Below are positions 1-10,668 of a DNA stretch of 64,000 nt, piece by piece. The notes under the pieces are model-generated. The model was not told the origin of the DNA. It did not search any database and saw nothing but the letters and a program-made list of their open reading frames with translations. Both the position numbers and the translations under genes were made by a program. Origin of the DNA: Bathynomus jamesi (Eukaryota > Arthropoda > Malacostraca > Isopoda > Cirolanidae); NCBI GenBank assembly GCA_023014485.1, contig JAJOZX010000481.1, positions 389,501-453,500 of the forward strand, read 5' to 3'. Positions within the stretch are counted from its first letter, which is position 1; the number at the start of each line of letters is the position of its first letter.

Positions 1-271
1 ATTCTGACATGCCTCGGAATGAGTTAAAGCAAGCAATTTGCACAAAACGGAGAGAGAGATTGTCGGAAGGTGTTATTCTGTTACACGACAATGCACGCCC
101 TCATACCGCTGCACAGACTAGAAAATGCCTTCAAGAACTTAAATTTGAAGTTCTCGACCATCCAGTCTACAGTCCAGACCTGGCACCTTCGGATTTTTAC
201 CTGTTTCGACCACTAAAACACGCTTTGAGAGGTCAGCGATTCCAAGGCGATGATGACCTGAAGGAGGCGTT
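1..271 (+). pseudogene. mariner transposase, 5' part of interrupted gene
   Basis: The reading frame is open from the window start (in frame from base 3) and is cut at 271 by the Polinton insertion. Two parts of the mariner catalytic core are visible: HDNARPHTA, holding the second catalytic Asp, and YSPDLAPSDFYLF, holding the third Asp of a D,D34D-type triad. The N-terminal DNA-binding domains and first Asp lie upstream of the window. The same frame resumes at 18888, just after the second copy of the GGCGTT target duplication, and runs to a stop at 18997-18999. The break is therefore one clean insertion and not gradual decay. The family (mariner, cut-and-paste at TA) is secure; the subfamily is not determined. 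Confidence 0.9.
266..271. repeat. Polinton target-site duplication, left copy (GGCGTT)
   Basis: Six bases identical to 18882-18887 flank the element directly. A 6-bp duplication is the known Polinton/Maverick integrase signature. Confidence 0.92.
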
Positions 272-580
272 AGTAGTATAGCCGCAAAAGAGGAGAGTGC
301 AAGAATGTTGCAGGTTATTATGTAATGTTGCAAGGGGGGGGGTGTTGCACAGGGGGAGGGGGGTTGCAAAAAAAAAGAAAAAAGAAAAAAGAAAAAAGAA
401 AAAATTCCCCCAAAGGGGGATGCTGCAGGTGCAACAAGGAAAACTTGGAGGCGGCGTTATCCCCCAAGAGAAAGAAGGAGGAGAGAAAGGAGGAGGAGAG
501 GTGTTCACCTGGCAGGAGCCAAGTGCACATTAAGACTTCAGCCCAGTAGGCGTTGTTTTATAGGCTCCTAATCAGCCAGT
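272..580. repeat. Polinton left terminal inverted repeat
   Basis: This matches the reverse complement of 18501-18881. The best-conserved blocks are the outer 45 bp and a stretch of about 85 bp at 495-580; together they differ at about three positions. Between them lie G-rich and A-rich low-complexity tracts (around 333-415) that differ in length between the two ends. Confidence 0.88.
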
Positions 581-1180
581 TGGCGTAAATGGCTTGAGTT
601 GCCAGATAGCGCCATGTATTCTCTAATCGAAGACTGAGTTGCCAGATACCATTGTATACATTATTATAGACTCCTAATCAGCCAGTTGGCTGTAAATGGC
701 TTGAGTTGACAGATACCGCGATACCATTGTATACGTTATTATAGACTCATAATCAGCCAGTTGGTTGTAAATGGCTTGAGTTGCCAGATACCTCTTTTTA
801 GCAGTATTATTGTATACATTATTATATACGCCTAATCAGCCAGTTGGCGTAAATGGCTTGAGTTGCCAGATAGCGCCATGTATTCTCTAATCGAAGACTG
901 AGTTGCCAGATACCATTGTATACATTATTATAGACTCCTAATCAGCCAGTTGGCTGTAAATGGCTTGAGTTGCCAGATACCTCTTTTTAGCAGTATTATT
1001 GTATACATTATTATAGACTCCTAATCAGCCAGTTGGCTGTAAATGGCTTGAGTTGCCAGATAGCGCCATGTATTCTCTAATCGAAGACCGAGTTGCCAGA
1101 TACCATTGTATACATTATTATAGACTCCTAATCAGCCAGTTGGCTTAGAAGGCTTAAATATTGCCAGATACCGCAATACC
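551..1180. repeat. Subterminal tandem repeat array (left)
   Basis: About seven units begin with a variant of CTAATCAGCCAGTTGGC (near 566, 668, 750, 831, 937, 1020 and 1128) and continue with GGCTTGAGTTGCCAGATA. Spacing varies from about 75 to 110 bp because sub-blocks are gained or lost. Related words in the opposite orientation occur at 18010-18165, so the array is part of the subterminal structure at both ends. Confidence 0.85.
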
Positions 1181-1530
1181 GTTGTATGCATTATTATATT
1201 TCTTAAAAGAATACCGGTAGTAGGTTTAGAAGGCGTAACAATTAAGTAAAACAACATTGCATCATTCTGTTTATTATAAATATATAGAAAATAAATATAC
1301 ATTTCAATTGAGGAATATGCATATAACAGTACAGGAAATATATACACACAATTATGGATATATATAAAATAAAATATACGTTTCAAATAAATATACACTT
1401 CAATAGAAATATGTACATAACAGTACAGGAGAAATATCACGCAAAATATATATATAAATACAAATCAATAGAAATATGCGTATAATCAGTACAGGAGAAA
1501 TGTCAAGCAAAATATATATATAAATACAAT

Positions 1531-1875
1531 TCACTTTTTTTTCAAAATACTAAAGTCGGTCTTAATCGAGTTTACAATTACATCATTATTGCTCTGCATT
1601 ACGCAGTGTATGCGGCTTAATAATATTTCACCGCTTAAAGTATAGGGAAACCTGTACTCGATATGAAGGGCTTTCATATCGTTCAGTACTATTTTTGTTC
1701 CCACTTTACAACCGGTTGGTAAGTCATCTTTAAACACGTCTAGAATACAATCAAAAGCACGCACAAAGAGTTCATCGTTAGCTACATTATTAAATACAAG
1801 TTTATAAACACGCTTTTCCAATCGAGGGTTTATTTCTACCGACTTGAGCTTTTCAATCGTGAACTCACTCAACAT
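1531..1875 (-). CDS. Polinton accessory protein of unknown function (114 aa)
   Basis: An intact minus-strand frame of 114 codons starts MLSEFTIEKLKSVEINP. I recognise no domain. Its ATG overlaps the end of the 1865-2611 gene (ATGTTGAGTGA), the tight start/stop packing used elsewhere in this element, so the two were probably expressed together. A nearly identical copy of its coding part lies inverted at 15561-15995, where the C-terminus differs. It sits at the outer end of the minus-strand block downstream of the polymerase, a position where Polintons carry variable accessory genes. Confidence 0.6.
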   Translation of the reverse strand: MLSEFTIEKLKSVEINPRLEKRVYKLVFNNVANDELFVRAFDCILDVFKDDLPTGCKVGTKIVLNDMKALHIEYRFPYTLSGEILLSRIHCVMQSNNDVIVNSIKTDFSILKKK

Positions 1876-2611
1876 AGCGGAAATTGAAATAATCTTCTAA
1901 ATCGTTACGAAAACTGCGCGTTATATAAAGAAATAGTTCTTCAGGGTGAACGGTGTAGGTGAGCTCAGCCTTGTACCGATCAATTGCTTTGTACCAAAGT
2001 TCATGGTATTTCAAAGAGTCTAAACTTTTTAAATAAACGTCCAGCTCTAGACCATTCTCACCAGCCCTACACTCGGTAAACCCATCGAGCAGAGCGGTGT
2101 AGGCGTATTCAAGTACTGTATCAAAATAAAGCATGTCCGTAACACGCGCGTCTAATATAGGTTTCAGTTTACGGAATCCGACGATTTCAAACATTCTGTC
2201 GAGGATGAAACGGTTTCGCGTAGGAACAAGAGCGTTATTATCAGAAGCATTCTTCCACATCAGCCGTATATCAATGCACGGCCGATCGTTATTTATACAC
2301 AACGTACATACAACGGCGTATGAGGGTGCGTCACTAATCTGCTCTCTTCTTGTACCTACGTTAACAGGTATTTTATAACGATCTTCACTCCACTTCTCAA
2401 CTATCACAAAGATTCTATTCATCTCCTCGATACTTAAATAAACCCGTTTGTTTGTCGGTCTACATTCCGTTTCCAGTACATAGCTAATGGTACCGGAATT
2501 ACGCCTGAACACGCGCAACGATTTCGTCACGGACACATCGTACGAGGCGTTGAGAATGCTGCTCAAAGGAAGTTCCATCGTATTCGAGGAGCGCACGTCC
2601 ACTCGGCTCAA
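1865..2611 (-). CDS. Polinton accessory protein of unknown function (248 aa)
   Basis: An uninterrupted 248-codon minus-strand frame, one of the few intact genes of the element. It starts MSRVDVRSSNTMELP; a second Met at residue 12 could also be the start. The composition is mixed, with no signal peptide or membrane segment and no motif I can name. Its stop overlaps the start of the 114-aa gene. Its open length in an otherwise frameshifted element suggests a real gene. Role unknown; accessory status is inferred from position only. Confidence 0.6.
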   Translation of the reverse strand: MSRVDVRSSNTMELPLSSILNASYDVSVTKSLRVFRRNSGTISYVLETECRPTNKRVYLSIEEMNRIFVIVEKWSEDRYKIPVNVGTRREQISDAPSYAVVCTLCINNDRPCIDIRLMWKNASDNNALVPTRNRFILDRMFEIVGFRKLKPILDARVTDMLYFDTVLEYAYTALLDGFTECRAGENGLELDVYLKSLDSLKYHELWYKAIDRYKAELTYTVHPEELFLYITRSFRNDLEDYFNFRYVE

Positions 2612-2809
2612 GCTCTGAGATAACTATGAGCCGTGTGAGGCACGCAGGTAGGCAGGAATGGTTCGACGGGCGGCTGACTCGATGATACGTGAATGGGCTT
2701 GTTCGTATGACCGCGAGTCGAATTGTTGTACATATTTCGGTACAAGAATATCACTACCAGCCTACGCACCAGACAGTTTGGATAAGAAATAGGAACATTT
2801 TATGTTTTA

Positions 2810-3097
2810 CTAAACATCTCCACACTCCGGCGCACTATTTGAGAGGAACATATGTTCATATTTTTCCTTTCTGCCCATCAAACGATACTCGTCTCTAAAC
2901 TCTGTTAAAAATTCACGCAGGGCACTAGCCACAACCTCACTACGAACCTCATCATGATATACGTTAATATAGTGATAAAAATACTTAAGATTGTCCATGA
3001 TCACGAGATTCACATTTTCAGTCGTAGGGTATGAGTAATCGACATGGTGTAGCATGACGTAATACCGCTTGTCACACCACCCATCAGCAAGACTCAT
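2810..3097 (-). CDS. Small Polinton protein, unknown (95 aa)
   Basis: A 95-codon minus-strand frame starting MSLADGWCDKRYY, rich in Tyr and acidic residues, in the minus-strand block between the polymerase and the 248-aa gene. No recognised domain. It may be the C-terminal half of a gene beginning in the 3144-3428 frame, separated by a frame change around 3100-3145. Support is orientation, position and length only. Confidence 0.4.
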   Translation of the reverse strand: MSLADGWCDKRYYVMLHHVDYSYPTTENVNLVIMDNLKYFYHYINVYHDEVRSEVVASALREFLTEFRDEYRLMGRKEKYEHMFLSNSAPECGDV

Positions 3098-3143
3098 TAT
3101 CCATACCTGCTTCTTCTCTTCTGCACGCGTTGTTTCTTTTACT

Positions 3144-3428
3144 TCACGGTGTATGATGAGACTTTATAAAGTTTAGCTCTGCAGTATACTTCAGCACATC
3201 GTCTGTGCAACGAAAGCCTTCAACGGTCTCACCAGAACATCCGTAGAGTATTTGTACATCTTGGAACTTCGCACAATCCAATGTGTTTTTAAAAGAGGCA
3301 TAGGAGGGATGAATAGGAAGTTTTTCGGTATCCACCACATCCTGGCACTTTACTGAATACCATTTCGTAAACGTTGTACAAGCAATATTAAAGGTAGCCA
3401 TTTGAATACACGTCTGATCTGAATACAC
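3144..3428 (-). CDS. Small Polinton protein, unknown (94 aa)
   Basis: A 94-codon minus-strand frame starting MYSDQTCIQMATFNIACT, with several Cys residues but no clear metal-binding pattern. It lies directly upstream of the 95-aa frame and may be part of the same broken gene. No homology recognised. Confidence 0.38.
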   Translation of the reverse strand: MYSDQTCIQMATFNIACTTFTKWYSVKCQDVVDTEKLPIHPSYASFKNTLDCAKFQDVQILYGCSGETVEGFRCTDDVLKYTAELNFIKSHHTP

Positions 3429-3529
3429 GTCTGATCTCTCGGGCTTACTGCGGTCGACTGACCACGCAGGGATTCCCAGATAGTAGCATGACTCACGGTC
3501 TTACAGTGGGCGGAGCTTAGAACTTTCAC

Positions 3530-3532
<3 letters not shown>

Positions 3533-3578
<46 letters not shown>
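3533..3578. repeat. (CA)n microsatellite
   Basis: An uninterrupted CA dinucleotide run between the polymerase gene and the accessory genes. A short AT-rich spacer to 3736 contains a repeated AACGAGATATTCAAGTTATAT block. Confidence 0.95.
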
Positions 3579-3736
3579 GGAGAAAGTGAAACGCTATTTG
3601 AAACATGATTTATTTAATAAACGAGATATTCAAGTTATATTATTTACAAATACGATTTAATAACGAGATATTCAAGTTATATATATATATATTACAAATA
3701 GATACGATTATATACAAGACGTGTGAGTTAGAAGCA

Positions 3737-6700
3737 TCATTGGTATCCAAAGGGTACGGTATCATAGGTACCAGGTAACTGGTAACGTTTCCTATAGGTG
3801 TTACGGCACACCATCGTACCCCTAAGTTCCTTCACGCCCCCCAGCTTCTGCGCCCGAAAATTGTGGGTGCCTACAATTAGTTGGGGAGGTTGTTCATCAT
3901 CGTCCAAACATACTAGATCCTTCAACGACTCAAAGTTAACAACCTCCCGATTCGCATGGTTGAGCGTAATACCCTTTGCCTTCACGATATATTTCATTTC
4001 CTCCCCCACCCTGACCCGTACCCCATAAGTCTTAGGTCCTGTTGAGGCAAAAGAGTCGGCGTATGCGTTGTCCCCATACTCATCCTTGATCTCATCAGTG
4101 AGCTCGCCGAGGAACTCCCCAATAGTGGGCATGTATTCACCCTCCCTCTCTGTGAATATCACGCTATCTGTATCGGCATACAATACTCTCCGCCCAAGAG
4201 AATGCAATAGACCCCAAAGTTTTATACGGGCGTAGGCTGTTGTGAAGCTGGCCACAGGTATGTTTGTAACCCTTGAGGTATCTGTGGCAAATTCAGTGTT
4301 GTTGTACTTTATTACGTAAGTATTACCTACATTTACGATCTCCATGACCTCTTTATCGGGGGCATTGGCATAATCCCAGACATCGCTATAACTTTGTGCC
4401 AAATGAATGCTCCCTCTGCCGGTATTCTGCGCAAATTTTCCCCATAGACTGTTTAGACACAACTTTGCACTAAAGCGCTTGCCAGGATTCTTTACAATTT
4501 GGACACGATCAAGTTGTATACCTTCGCGTCGCGGTAACGTTGAATATAGGCAGACTTTTCATCTTCGGTATCAACTCCTCGCGGATACCCTGATGCCTCA
4601 ACCTTATCCTTCAAAAAGGTGTTTATATATGGTGTGAAAAGGTTGGGTAGCTTCTGAAACCTCCACACCTCATGTATCTTCAGTATTCTATAACCATGGC
4701 GCACGGCTAGGGCCAACTCAGGACTTGTATATACGCCTCTGATCTTACGCTGGTGGGGTATATGGTTACATTCGCCGTTATCCTCTTCCGCGCACTTCAC
4801 GCACAGGGGAAACATGAGCTTGTCGTCGATAACGACAGGTAAGATCGGCATCCATAAATTGCGTGGGGGGAGTACGTCTACGAAAGAGAGCCCAAAGTAA
4901 CGATCATTCAAATTTTTTGAAAATTCATTGATGGAGGGTAGGCTAGGTCCCACCAGTTTCTCAGGAGCGCCCACGGGGTACGGATTGCTCTTCATCACGT
5001 ATGGGTATAAAGAACAGAAATCGTAGTAATGGAGCTTCACGCCCTCCGTAGGTGGGAAGTATAGCCTGAAAGGATTTGTACGTCCTCCAAACAAGCTATC
5101 ACCACATTTGAGAGGATCCAGCACCATTGAACGCTTGATCGTTTTTATTTCCTCACGGTACACCTCGTCTGTCTCCATCCGTGCATCATATTCATGCTCC
5201 CACAAGACTTTGTGAGTGAACTGTGATCCTATAAGTTGATCGCGGGTGCGGGTCGATGCAAGACAGTCGGCAGGAGACCTACCGTGGATATCTCCGGTGA
5301 TTCCGCACTCAGGACGGGGGCATCCATGCCACCAGCAACCGTTAAAGGAGTACACAGTCTTCACACCAGTGACACGTTTTCACTTAACCCATCAACCCAA
5401 AAACACGTCCATTAATCTTAATGGGTACTTCACCCGTGTTGCGGGCGTGCTTTATGTATACACCTGTCTGTTGCTGTAGGTGTATGAGCCAGTAAATAGC
5501 CTTGTGCCCGTAACTGCGGGGATTGTTTCGGTGAATAATGGCTAAGGTGTCTTTCGGCATGAAGTTATTCTTGAACACCGTAAAACATAATGATGCGATG
5601 GTGGTTGCGACTTGCAGTGGATCGCATTTGAAACGGGCTATGTACATCCTTCTAAAGGCCTGGAAACATACTCTAAGCACGCGCACATCATTCACGCAAT
5701 AACGCTCACATTCATCAGCTATATTATAAGGGTTACTTTCATTAAAACTGTCGTAGTATCGATCAAAGTCTTCACGTTCATCCATACAGTCAAATAATGT
5801 TTGGGGGTGGTGGGCCTACGTAGTTTAAAGTCTCGCTGGTGAGGAAAGTGTAAGGGAAGTATCCTTTGGAAACTTTAGCTGCTACTCCCATCACCTTGGG
5901 TAGCTTTGCTAATTTACAAGGTGTTGAATAATAAAGTATCTTTAAATTGTACATTGCCTCTTATCTGCATCTGTATTAATTTGTTGCCTCTTTTCAATGG
6001 ATCACCTGTAAATATCTCAGAGGATTCGTGTTCAAGCAACTCCTTATAAAGGAACTGCGTGTCAAACTTTGCCCCGTTATGGGCGAGAATATACACAGTC
6101 ATTTTTTGAAAAACTTGTCGGCTACTTGACAATATAGGACACAATAGTTTCACAGGACTATCGCTGACATTCGTTTTAAAAACGTTTGTCCGTTTACCAC
6201 ATTTGGGCACTCGTCCACATTCGATATCCATACACTCTCACAGATAGTCTGGCTCACAAGTAAATGTGGAATTACCTCTTTGGTTTCAGCGTTCGTATAT
6301 GTTTCTATATCGTAGTATACAGTATACAGGTTATTTTTTAGCTTAGCATCTTTCATATAACATACATGCTTTACTCCATCCGCCTTATATTCCTCCTGGC
6401 ATGTAGGACAGTGAATTACGTCACACCTTGGGCTTAAATTTTCCCCAATTTCCATTGTGTGAAACATACCACATTCACAGATTCTCATTTTCCTGCACGT
6501 GCCAATTGATTTATGGATAATCAAAACAGCTATTATTGAACAATGTGCGTCTACACACATCACAGTCCTCTCTCTCAGCTTCAACTACACGGCTTTCACA
6601 TTTGGTGCTTTTACACTGCTCACATACCATGTGACATTCTTTACAATGTCTCACTATATCATCCGCAAACTCGAGGCACCCCTTACACAAATCATGATGT

Positions 6701-7026
6701 CTCCCATATTTTCGACTTTTGTCATAACTCGCGTAAAGCCACCTTATATTACGGATGGGGAGATACGTTGTCCCTGACAATCCTAAAATAAGTAGGGGCC
6801 TTGTACGATCTCTCACACAGCTTTTAAAAACATACACAGTCCTACGACGATCATCCAACCCAAACACAACTATGCGGACATTCATTTCCTGTTCTACCCT
6901 TCTCAGCTCTTCAGGACCCATATTACAGTCAAATTCAAGTTCACAGTCTACAGCTAGTTTACGGGCACGCTCCACGACTGTAGGCAACCAAATTTTTTGA
7001 GTTCGTGTATTTTGTACAGTAAACAT
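3737..7026 (-). pseudogene. polB: Polinton protein-primed family B DNA polymerase (frameshifted)
   Basis: The gene runs from 7026 down to 3737 in successive frames. The N-terminal part (7026-6511 and 6584-6150) has several Cys pairs forming putative zinc fingers, then exonuclease motif I (YYDIET). Exonuclease motif II (HNGAKFDTQFL) is in 6231-5914 and motif III (YCVNDVRVL) in 5785-5384. Polymerase motif A (DFCSLYPYVMKSNPYP) is in 5364-4492; motif B (CLNSLWGKFAQN) and motif C (YADTDSVIF) are in 4462-3737. All catalytic motifs are readable, but at least five frame changes separate them, near 6550, 6190, 5920, 5780 and between 5384 and 5364, with another near 4475. The family is protein-primed PolB as in adenoviruses and Polintons, which would copy the linear element from its termini. 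No single frame could give an active enzyme as assembled. Confidence 0.93.
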
Positions 7027-7082
7027 ACGTGCTAAGAGTACTGCTATAAAGCCGCAACCACGATCGACGTTTATATGCCGTC

Positions 7083-7849
7083 TTAAATTGAGAATTGGTT
7101 AAGAGTATACGGTATGGCACTATGACCCGCAACACGGTATACATGGTCAATATTTACCGTGAAGTTGTCCATATTGAAGGCTATACTACTTTGGGCGGCT
7201 TGCATTATACGTCCTAATATATATTCTACATCTTCAGCCGCCAAACGTCTAAATGGCACTATCACCCAATAATCGTCTACATCACCGTCATCTGACCCGA
7301 ATCCAAAGGACAGACTCGTCCTGACTTCACGCTCGTCGCGATTCTGAAGAGCAAACTCTATAATACGCTCTACAACCCGGCGTAGCCCGCGCTCAATTCC
7401 ATTGCTATACATGACTCTAGGGTCGACCCTGACTCTATACCGATTTCTAGTCAAGGCTGGGGTGGGGGCTGCGGATCGCACCAATTCGAGCGTTATCATC
7501 CTCAACAGAACGGGGGGCGGCGGATGAATTAGTGGTATATTAGCGGAAGGTGCTGCTGATGGGGGCCCTGTTGCGTAGGAGGTTGATGGTTGGGGCTCTA
7601 TTATTGTAGATGAATAAGGGATATATTAGGTGCTGCTGGGGGGCTTGTTGCGTAAGAGGTTGAGGGTTGGGGATCTATTACCGCTGCAACAGCGCGTATT
7701 TCGGTCGCTTTATACCTGACGGGGTTCTCATACCTCCGCTTTGGACGTGTTACCGGTATCGCTGGTGAGGGTTCAGGGGAGGAGATCACAACTACACTGT
7801 CGTCGAGGTCATCCGTAATGATGGGCTGCTCTACCTCATCGTCATTCAC
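7083..7849 (-). pseudogene. Pro-rich Polinton protein upstream of PolB (one frameshift)
   Basis: Two minus-strand frames abut: 7849-7601 (acidic start MNDDEVEQPII, then Pro/Ser-rich) and 7505-7083 (starting near MRMITLELVRSA). The frame open before 7505 also carries a Pro-rich stretch that continues the first part, so one gene with a single frameshift near 7605 is likely. The junction holds an imperfect internal duplication: the word QPSTSYAT followed by Pro/Ala occurs in both frames. The C-terminal half looks globular (GFGSDDGDVDDYWVIVPF), but I cannot name a domain. It lies just upstream of the polymerase on the same strand and diverges from the ATPase gene across about 90 bp. Confidence 0.55.
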
Positions 7850-7937
7850 GGTTCTGTGGGAGAAGAAATATAAGGATCAGCACTCAAAATTTGTAATATT
7901 TTGTAAATGACCCACTTAGGAGTGTGACGTGTTAGAA

Positions 7938-8566
7938 ATGGACTCTGTAGAAAAATTCAGATTCACGAGCCCATCCACATGTATTATATCTGGACCTACA
8001 GGATGTGGTAAAACTGTGTTTATGCTTAAAATCATTAAAGAAAAGGGGAGATGTTCTCGAAATTTGTGCATAAAGTTATATGGTGCTATTCGACGTATCA
8101 ATCAGTGTTCAACGAGTACCAAGATGATATTTTGTTCCACAAAGGCGTATATGACGTTAATTCGTTAAAGGGAAATGAACATACAATCATTGTAATTGAC
8201 GATCTCATGTTGGAGATGGATAAAACGTTTGCCGAGACATTTACAGTATTCTCCCACCATCTTAACATAAGCGTGTTCTTCATCAATCAGAATCTATTTT
8301 TCAAAAATAGATACATGCGCGATGTGTCGTTAAATACGCAATATCTAGTCTTATTCGCGCAACGTAGAGATGTATCACAAATTGGGGTATTAGCCAATCA
8401 AATGTTCCCGAATCAGCGTAAGGAGTTTTTGGAAGTTTATAAAGAAGCTACAAGCACGCGTTACGGATATTTGCTTTGCGACCTTCATCCGCGAAACACG
8501 TTTAGAGTGCTTCTGCGAACGAATATATTTCCAAACGAGCCTGAAACGGTGTATATTCCAGAATGA
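7938..8566 (+). pseudogene. Polinton packaging ATPase, FtsK/HerA-like (one frameshift)
   Basis: The start ATG at 7938 gives MDSVEKFRF. A Walker A motif (GPTGCGKT) follows at about residues 19-26 and Walker B (IIVIDDLM) lies in the second frame, so both nucleotide-binding motifs survive. The frame changes between about 8050 and 8095. The total of about 210 residues fits Polinton ATPases, which belong to the A32/FtsK-HerA class that packages DNA into virions. The stop overlaps the next gene's ATG (ATGA). The role in genome packaging is inferred from the family. Confidence 0.88.
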
Positions 8567-8886
8567 CAAAGAGACTAAAGAAATACCGTGAATTAATAAA
8601 AATCTATCATCGACTGCCCCGGGCAATGCAGCAGATGTTTATTAAAAATATCGATGCCGACTTTTTAAAATGCATCTGTGAAATCTGTCTTAACGTTATA
8701 AATTGCAATGTATCAATGAAAACCCATCAGAAGGCTCGCCTACGCCGCTACAAGAACATAATACGTGCACTCGCTCGTAAAAGCCAAACTGTAGCGAAGA
8801 AAAAACGAATTATTGTACAAACAGGAGGGTCATTTCTCCCCATCTTATTTTCAGTTTTGGGTCCTTTACTGACTAGATTAATATAA
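8563..8886 (+). CDS. Small basic Polinton protein with hydrophobic C-tail (107 aa)
   Basis: Intact 107-codon gene starting MTKRLKKYRELIKIY. It is very Lys/Arg-rich through about residue 85 (KARLRRYKN, KKKRIIVQ) and ends in a Gly-Gly plus hydrophobic tail (TGGSFLPILFSVLGPLL). Proteins of this shape are common next to Polinton ATPase genes; a DNA-binding or membrane-active virion role is plausible but not shown. Its ATG overlaps the ATPase stop and its TAA overlaps the next ATG (TAATG), so it sits inside a compact plus-strand block. Confidence 0.7.
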   Translation: MTKRLKKYRELIKIYHRLPRAMQQMFIKNIDADFLKCICEICLNVINCNVSMKTHQKARLRRYKNIIRALARKSQTVAKKKRIIVQTGGSFLPILFSVLGPLLTRLI

Positions 8887-9618
8887 TGAAGAAAGTGGTA
8901 GTGATTCCCCACGAGGTGTACGCTCACTGCAAAGGAATCCAGACACGTATCTAGATCCCCGTAAAAGCAGACTTAAAAGAATGGAAAGCGAATTGTTAGC
9001 CCTATTAAACAGTGAAAAAACACCTGATGAGAAAAGAATCTTATACCAAGAAGCTCTGCAGAAATTTCTTCACGAGTACGAAAATTATAAGAGCCCTACA
9101 GAGATTCCTGTGGTTATTAGGCACAGCACGGGGACGATGGCGACATAGGATCTGTACCCGACGACACAGCTGACCAACCAAAAAGATTAGCCACACAACA
9201 TATCGAACATGTATTAAAAAATACCCTCCCACTTACATTGAGGAGTAAAGGCTTAAGTCTTTATAATCTATTGAATGAGGATCCCGCCATACAATGGACC
9301 GATACAGGGGAGATCATTGTGGAAGGATCAAAGGTACAGGGATCGAATATCGTAGACATTGTCCATGATCTGGTGAGAAAGTGGGATAGGCCATCACCAT
9401 CAGGATGGAAGCATATTAAAGCAAGACTACAACAAATAAATGTCCCTAAAACGTTGATAGGAAATCTGAACAGGTTAAAAGACTTGGAACATGCAACGCC
9501 TGTGACACAATTGAAGGCGCCGTCACCCCCGGCGGTAACACCTTTGAAGAGGAGCAAGAAGAGGTTAAACCAACCCTACCCACGTGCCTCTAAAATACGC
9601 AAATGGCTAACGTATTAA
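8886..9618 (+). pseudogene. Conserved Polinton protein of unknown function (two frameshifts)
   Basis: ATG at 8886 overlaps the preceding stop and gives MKKVVVIPHEVYAHC, typical of a Polinton gene at this position. The frame breaks near 8930, continues in a second frame to about 9130 with a charged, helix-like region, then shifts again into the frame that ends at 9618. That last part contains GLSLYNLLNEDPAIQW and a Gly-Ser-Asn-Ile-Val motif, followed by a Lys/Arg/Pro-rich C-terminus. The pattern is recognised from invertebrate Polintons, but no function is established. The end overlaps the integrase start by 16 bp. Confidence 0.6.
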
Positions 9619-10660
9619 CTAAACGCTATTATGACATTTCTACCCCATCCTCTTACGGCGGCGTAGATAGACTGTACAGAAGTGTTTACGGAGTAGGAAA
9701 AAAAGATGTTGAAAGATTTTTGAGGGAGCAGGACGCTTATACGCTTCATAAGCCTGTGAGAAAAAGGTTTAAAACAGCCAAGACAACGGCTTCCTCGATT
9801 GATTCTATTTGGCAAGCAGATTTAACAGACATGCAAAGATATTCTGTGTATAACGATGGTTACCGCTACATTCTATTCATAATAGACGTATTCTCTAGAT
9901 ATCTGTGGCTAGTTCCTCTGAAAAATAAATCACCTGAAACAGTTGCTAAAGCCACCAAAACGCTAATGTTAAAAGAAAACAGGGTTCCTGGCTATTTTTG
10001 TACGGATATGGGGAAGGATTTATAGGCCGTGCTTTTCAGAATATGTTGACAGAGTTTAATATCAGCTATTACACAACCAATTCTATACATAAGGCTTCTT
10101 TAGCTGAAAGAGTTCAGCGCACCATAAAGGAACGCATGCACCGTTATTTTACACATAAAAACACATACAGATTTCTAGACATTCTGGAATCATTGGCATC
10201 ATCCTACAACCGCTCACACCATCGCACGATTGGGGCAACACCTAACGAAGTTTTAGAAAGAGGTACGCTCCCGAGAAGAGATGGATCACCACCACCACCA
10301 CACTCTGCGCGCTTCAAAATCAATGATTATGTAAGGCTGTCGCGTTCGGGGAATAAATTCGCAAAGGGTTTTGAGCAAGGATGGACACGCGAGATTTTTA
10401 AAGTTAGGGCTGTGAGACCTAAAGGTGAGATAATGATGTATTACATTGAAGATTTGAATGGGGAAGAAATCTCAGGAGGCTTTTACCGCGAGGAATTGCA
10501 GAAAGTTGCGTTTAATTTAGAAAAAAATGTGTTTAAAATTGAGAAAATTTTAGGAAGCAAAGGTTCAGGAAGGAGAAAAATGTACCTGGTGAAATGGCTA
10601 GGGTACCCAGAAAGCTTCAACACCTATATAAAAGCTGATGCAATAATGAAGCTTAAATAG
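9603..10660 (+). pseudogene. Polinton integrase (retroviral type) with chromodomain, one frameshift
   Basis: Starts MANVLTKRYYDIS. The catalytic core shows WQADLTDM (first Asp), FIIDVFSRYLW, FCTDMGKD (second Asp) and, after a frameshift at about 10015, SLAERVQRTIKERM with the catalytic Glu: the D,D,E arrangement of rve integrases. The C-terminus has an SH3-like region and a chromodomain (VKWLGYPESFNTY), as in many Polinton integrases. The break is a missing base in a T run next to GGAT; about 350 residues would otherwise be coded. The enzyme inserts the linear element and gives 6-bp duplications, matching the GGCGTT seen here. The same break occurs in the duplicate fragment at 16519-16645. 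Confidence 0.93.
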
Positions 10661-10668
10661 TATGCAAC

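Noticed and set aside
297..533. A host gene overlapping the left Polinton end
   Set aside because: The sequence is terminal repeat, with an inverted copy at 18501-18881.
318..549. Lys- and Gly-rich frames in the Polinton terminal repeat
   Set aside because: They arise from A-rich and G-rich low-complexity tracts whose lengths differ between the two termini.
551..1180. CRISPR-like array of spaced repeats
   Set aside because: Units are irregular, the spacers are themselves repeated, and the context is a eukaryotic transposon terminus.
10000..10030. Programmed ribosomal frameshift in the integrase
   Set aside because: No slippery heptamer or clear downstream structure, and other genes of the element have random-looking frameshifts; a lost base is simpler.
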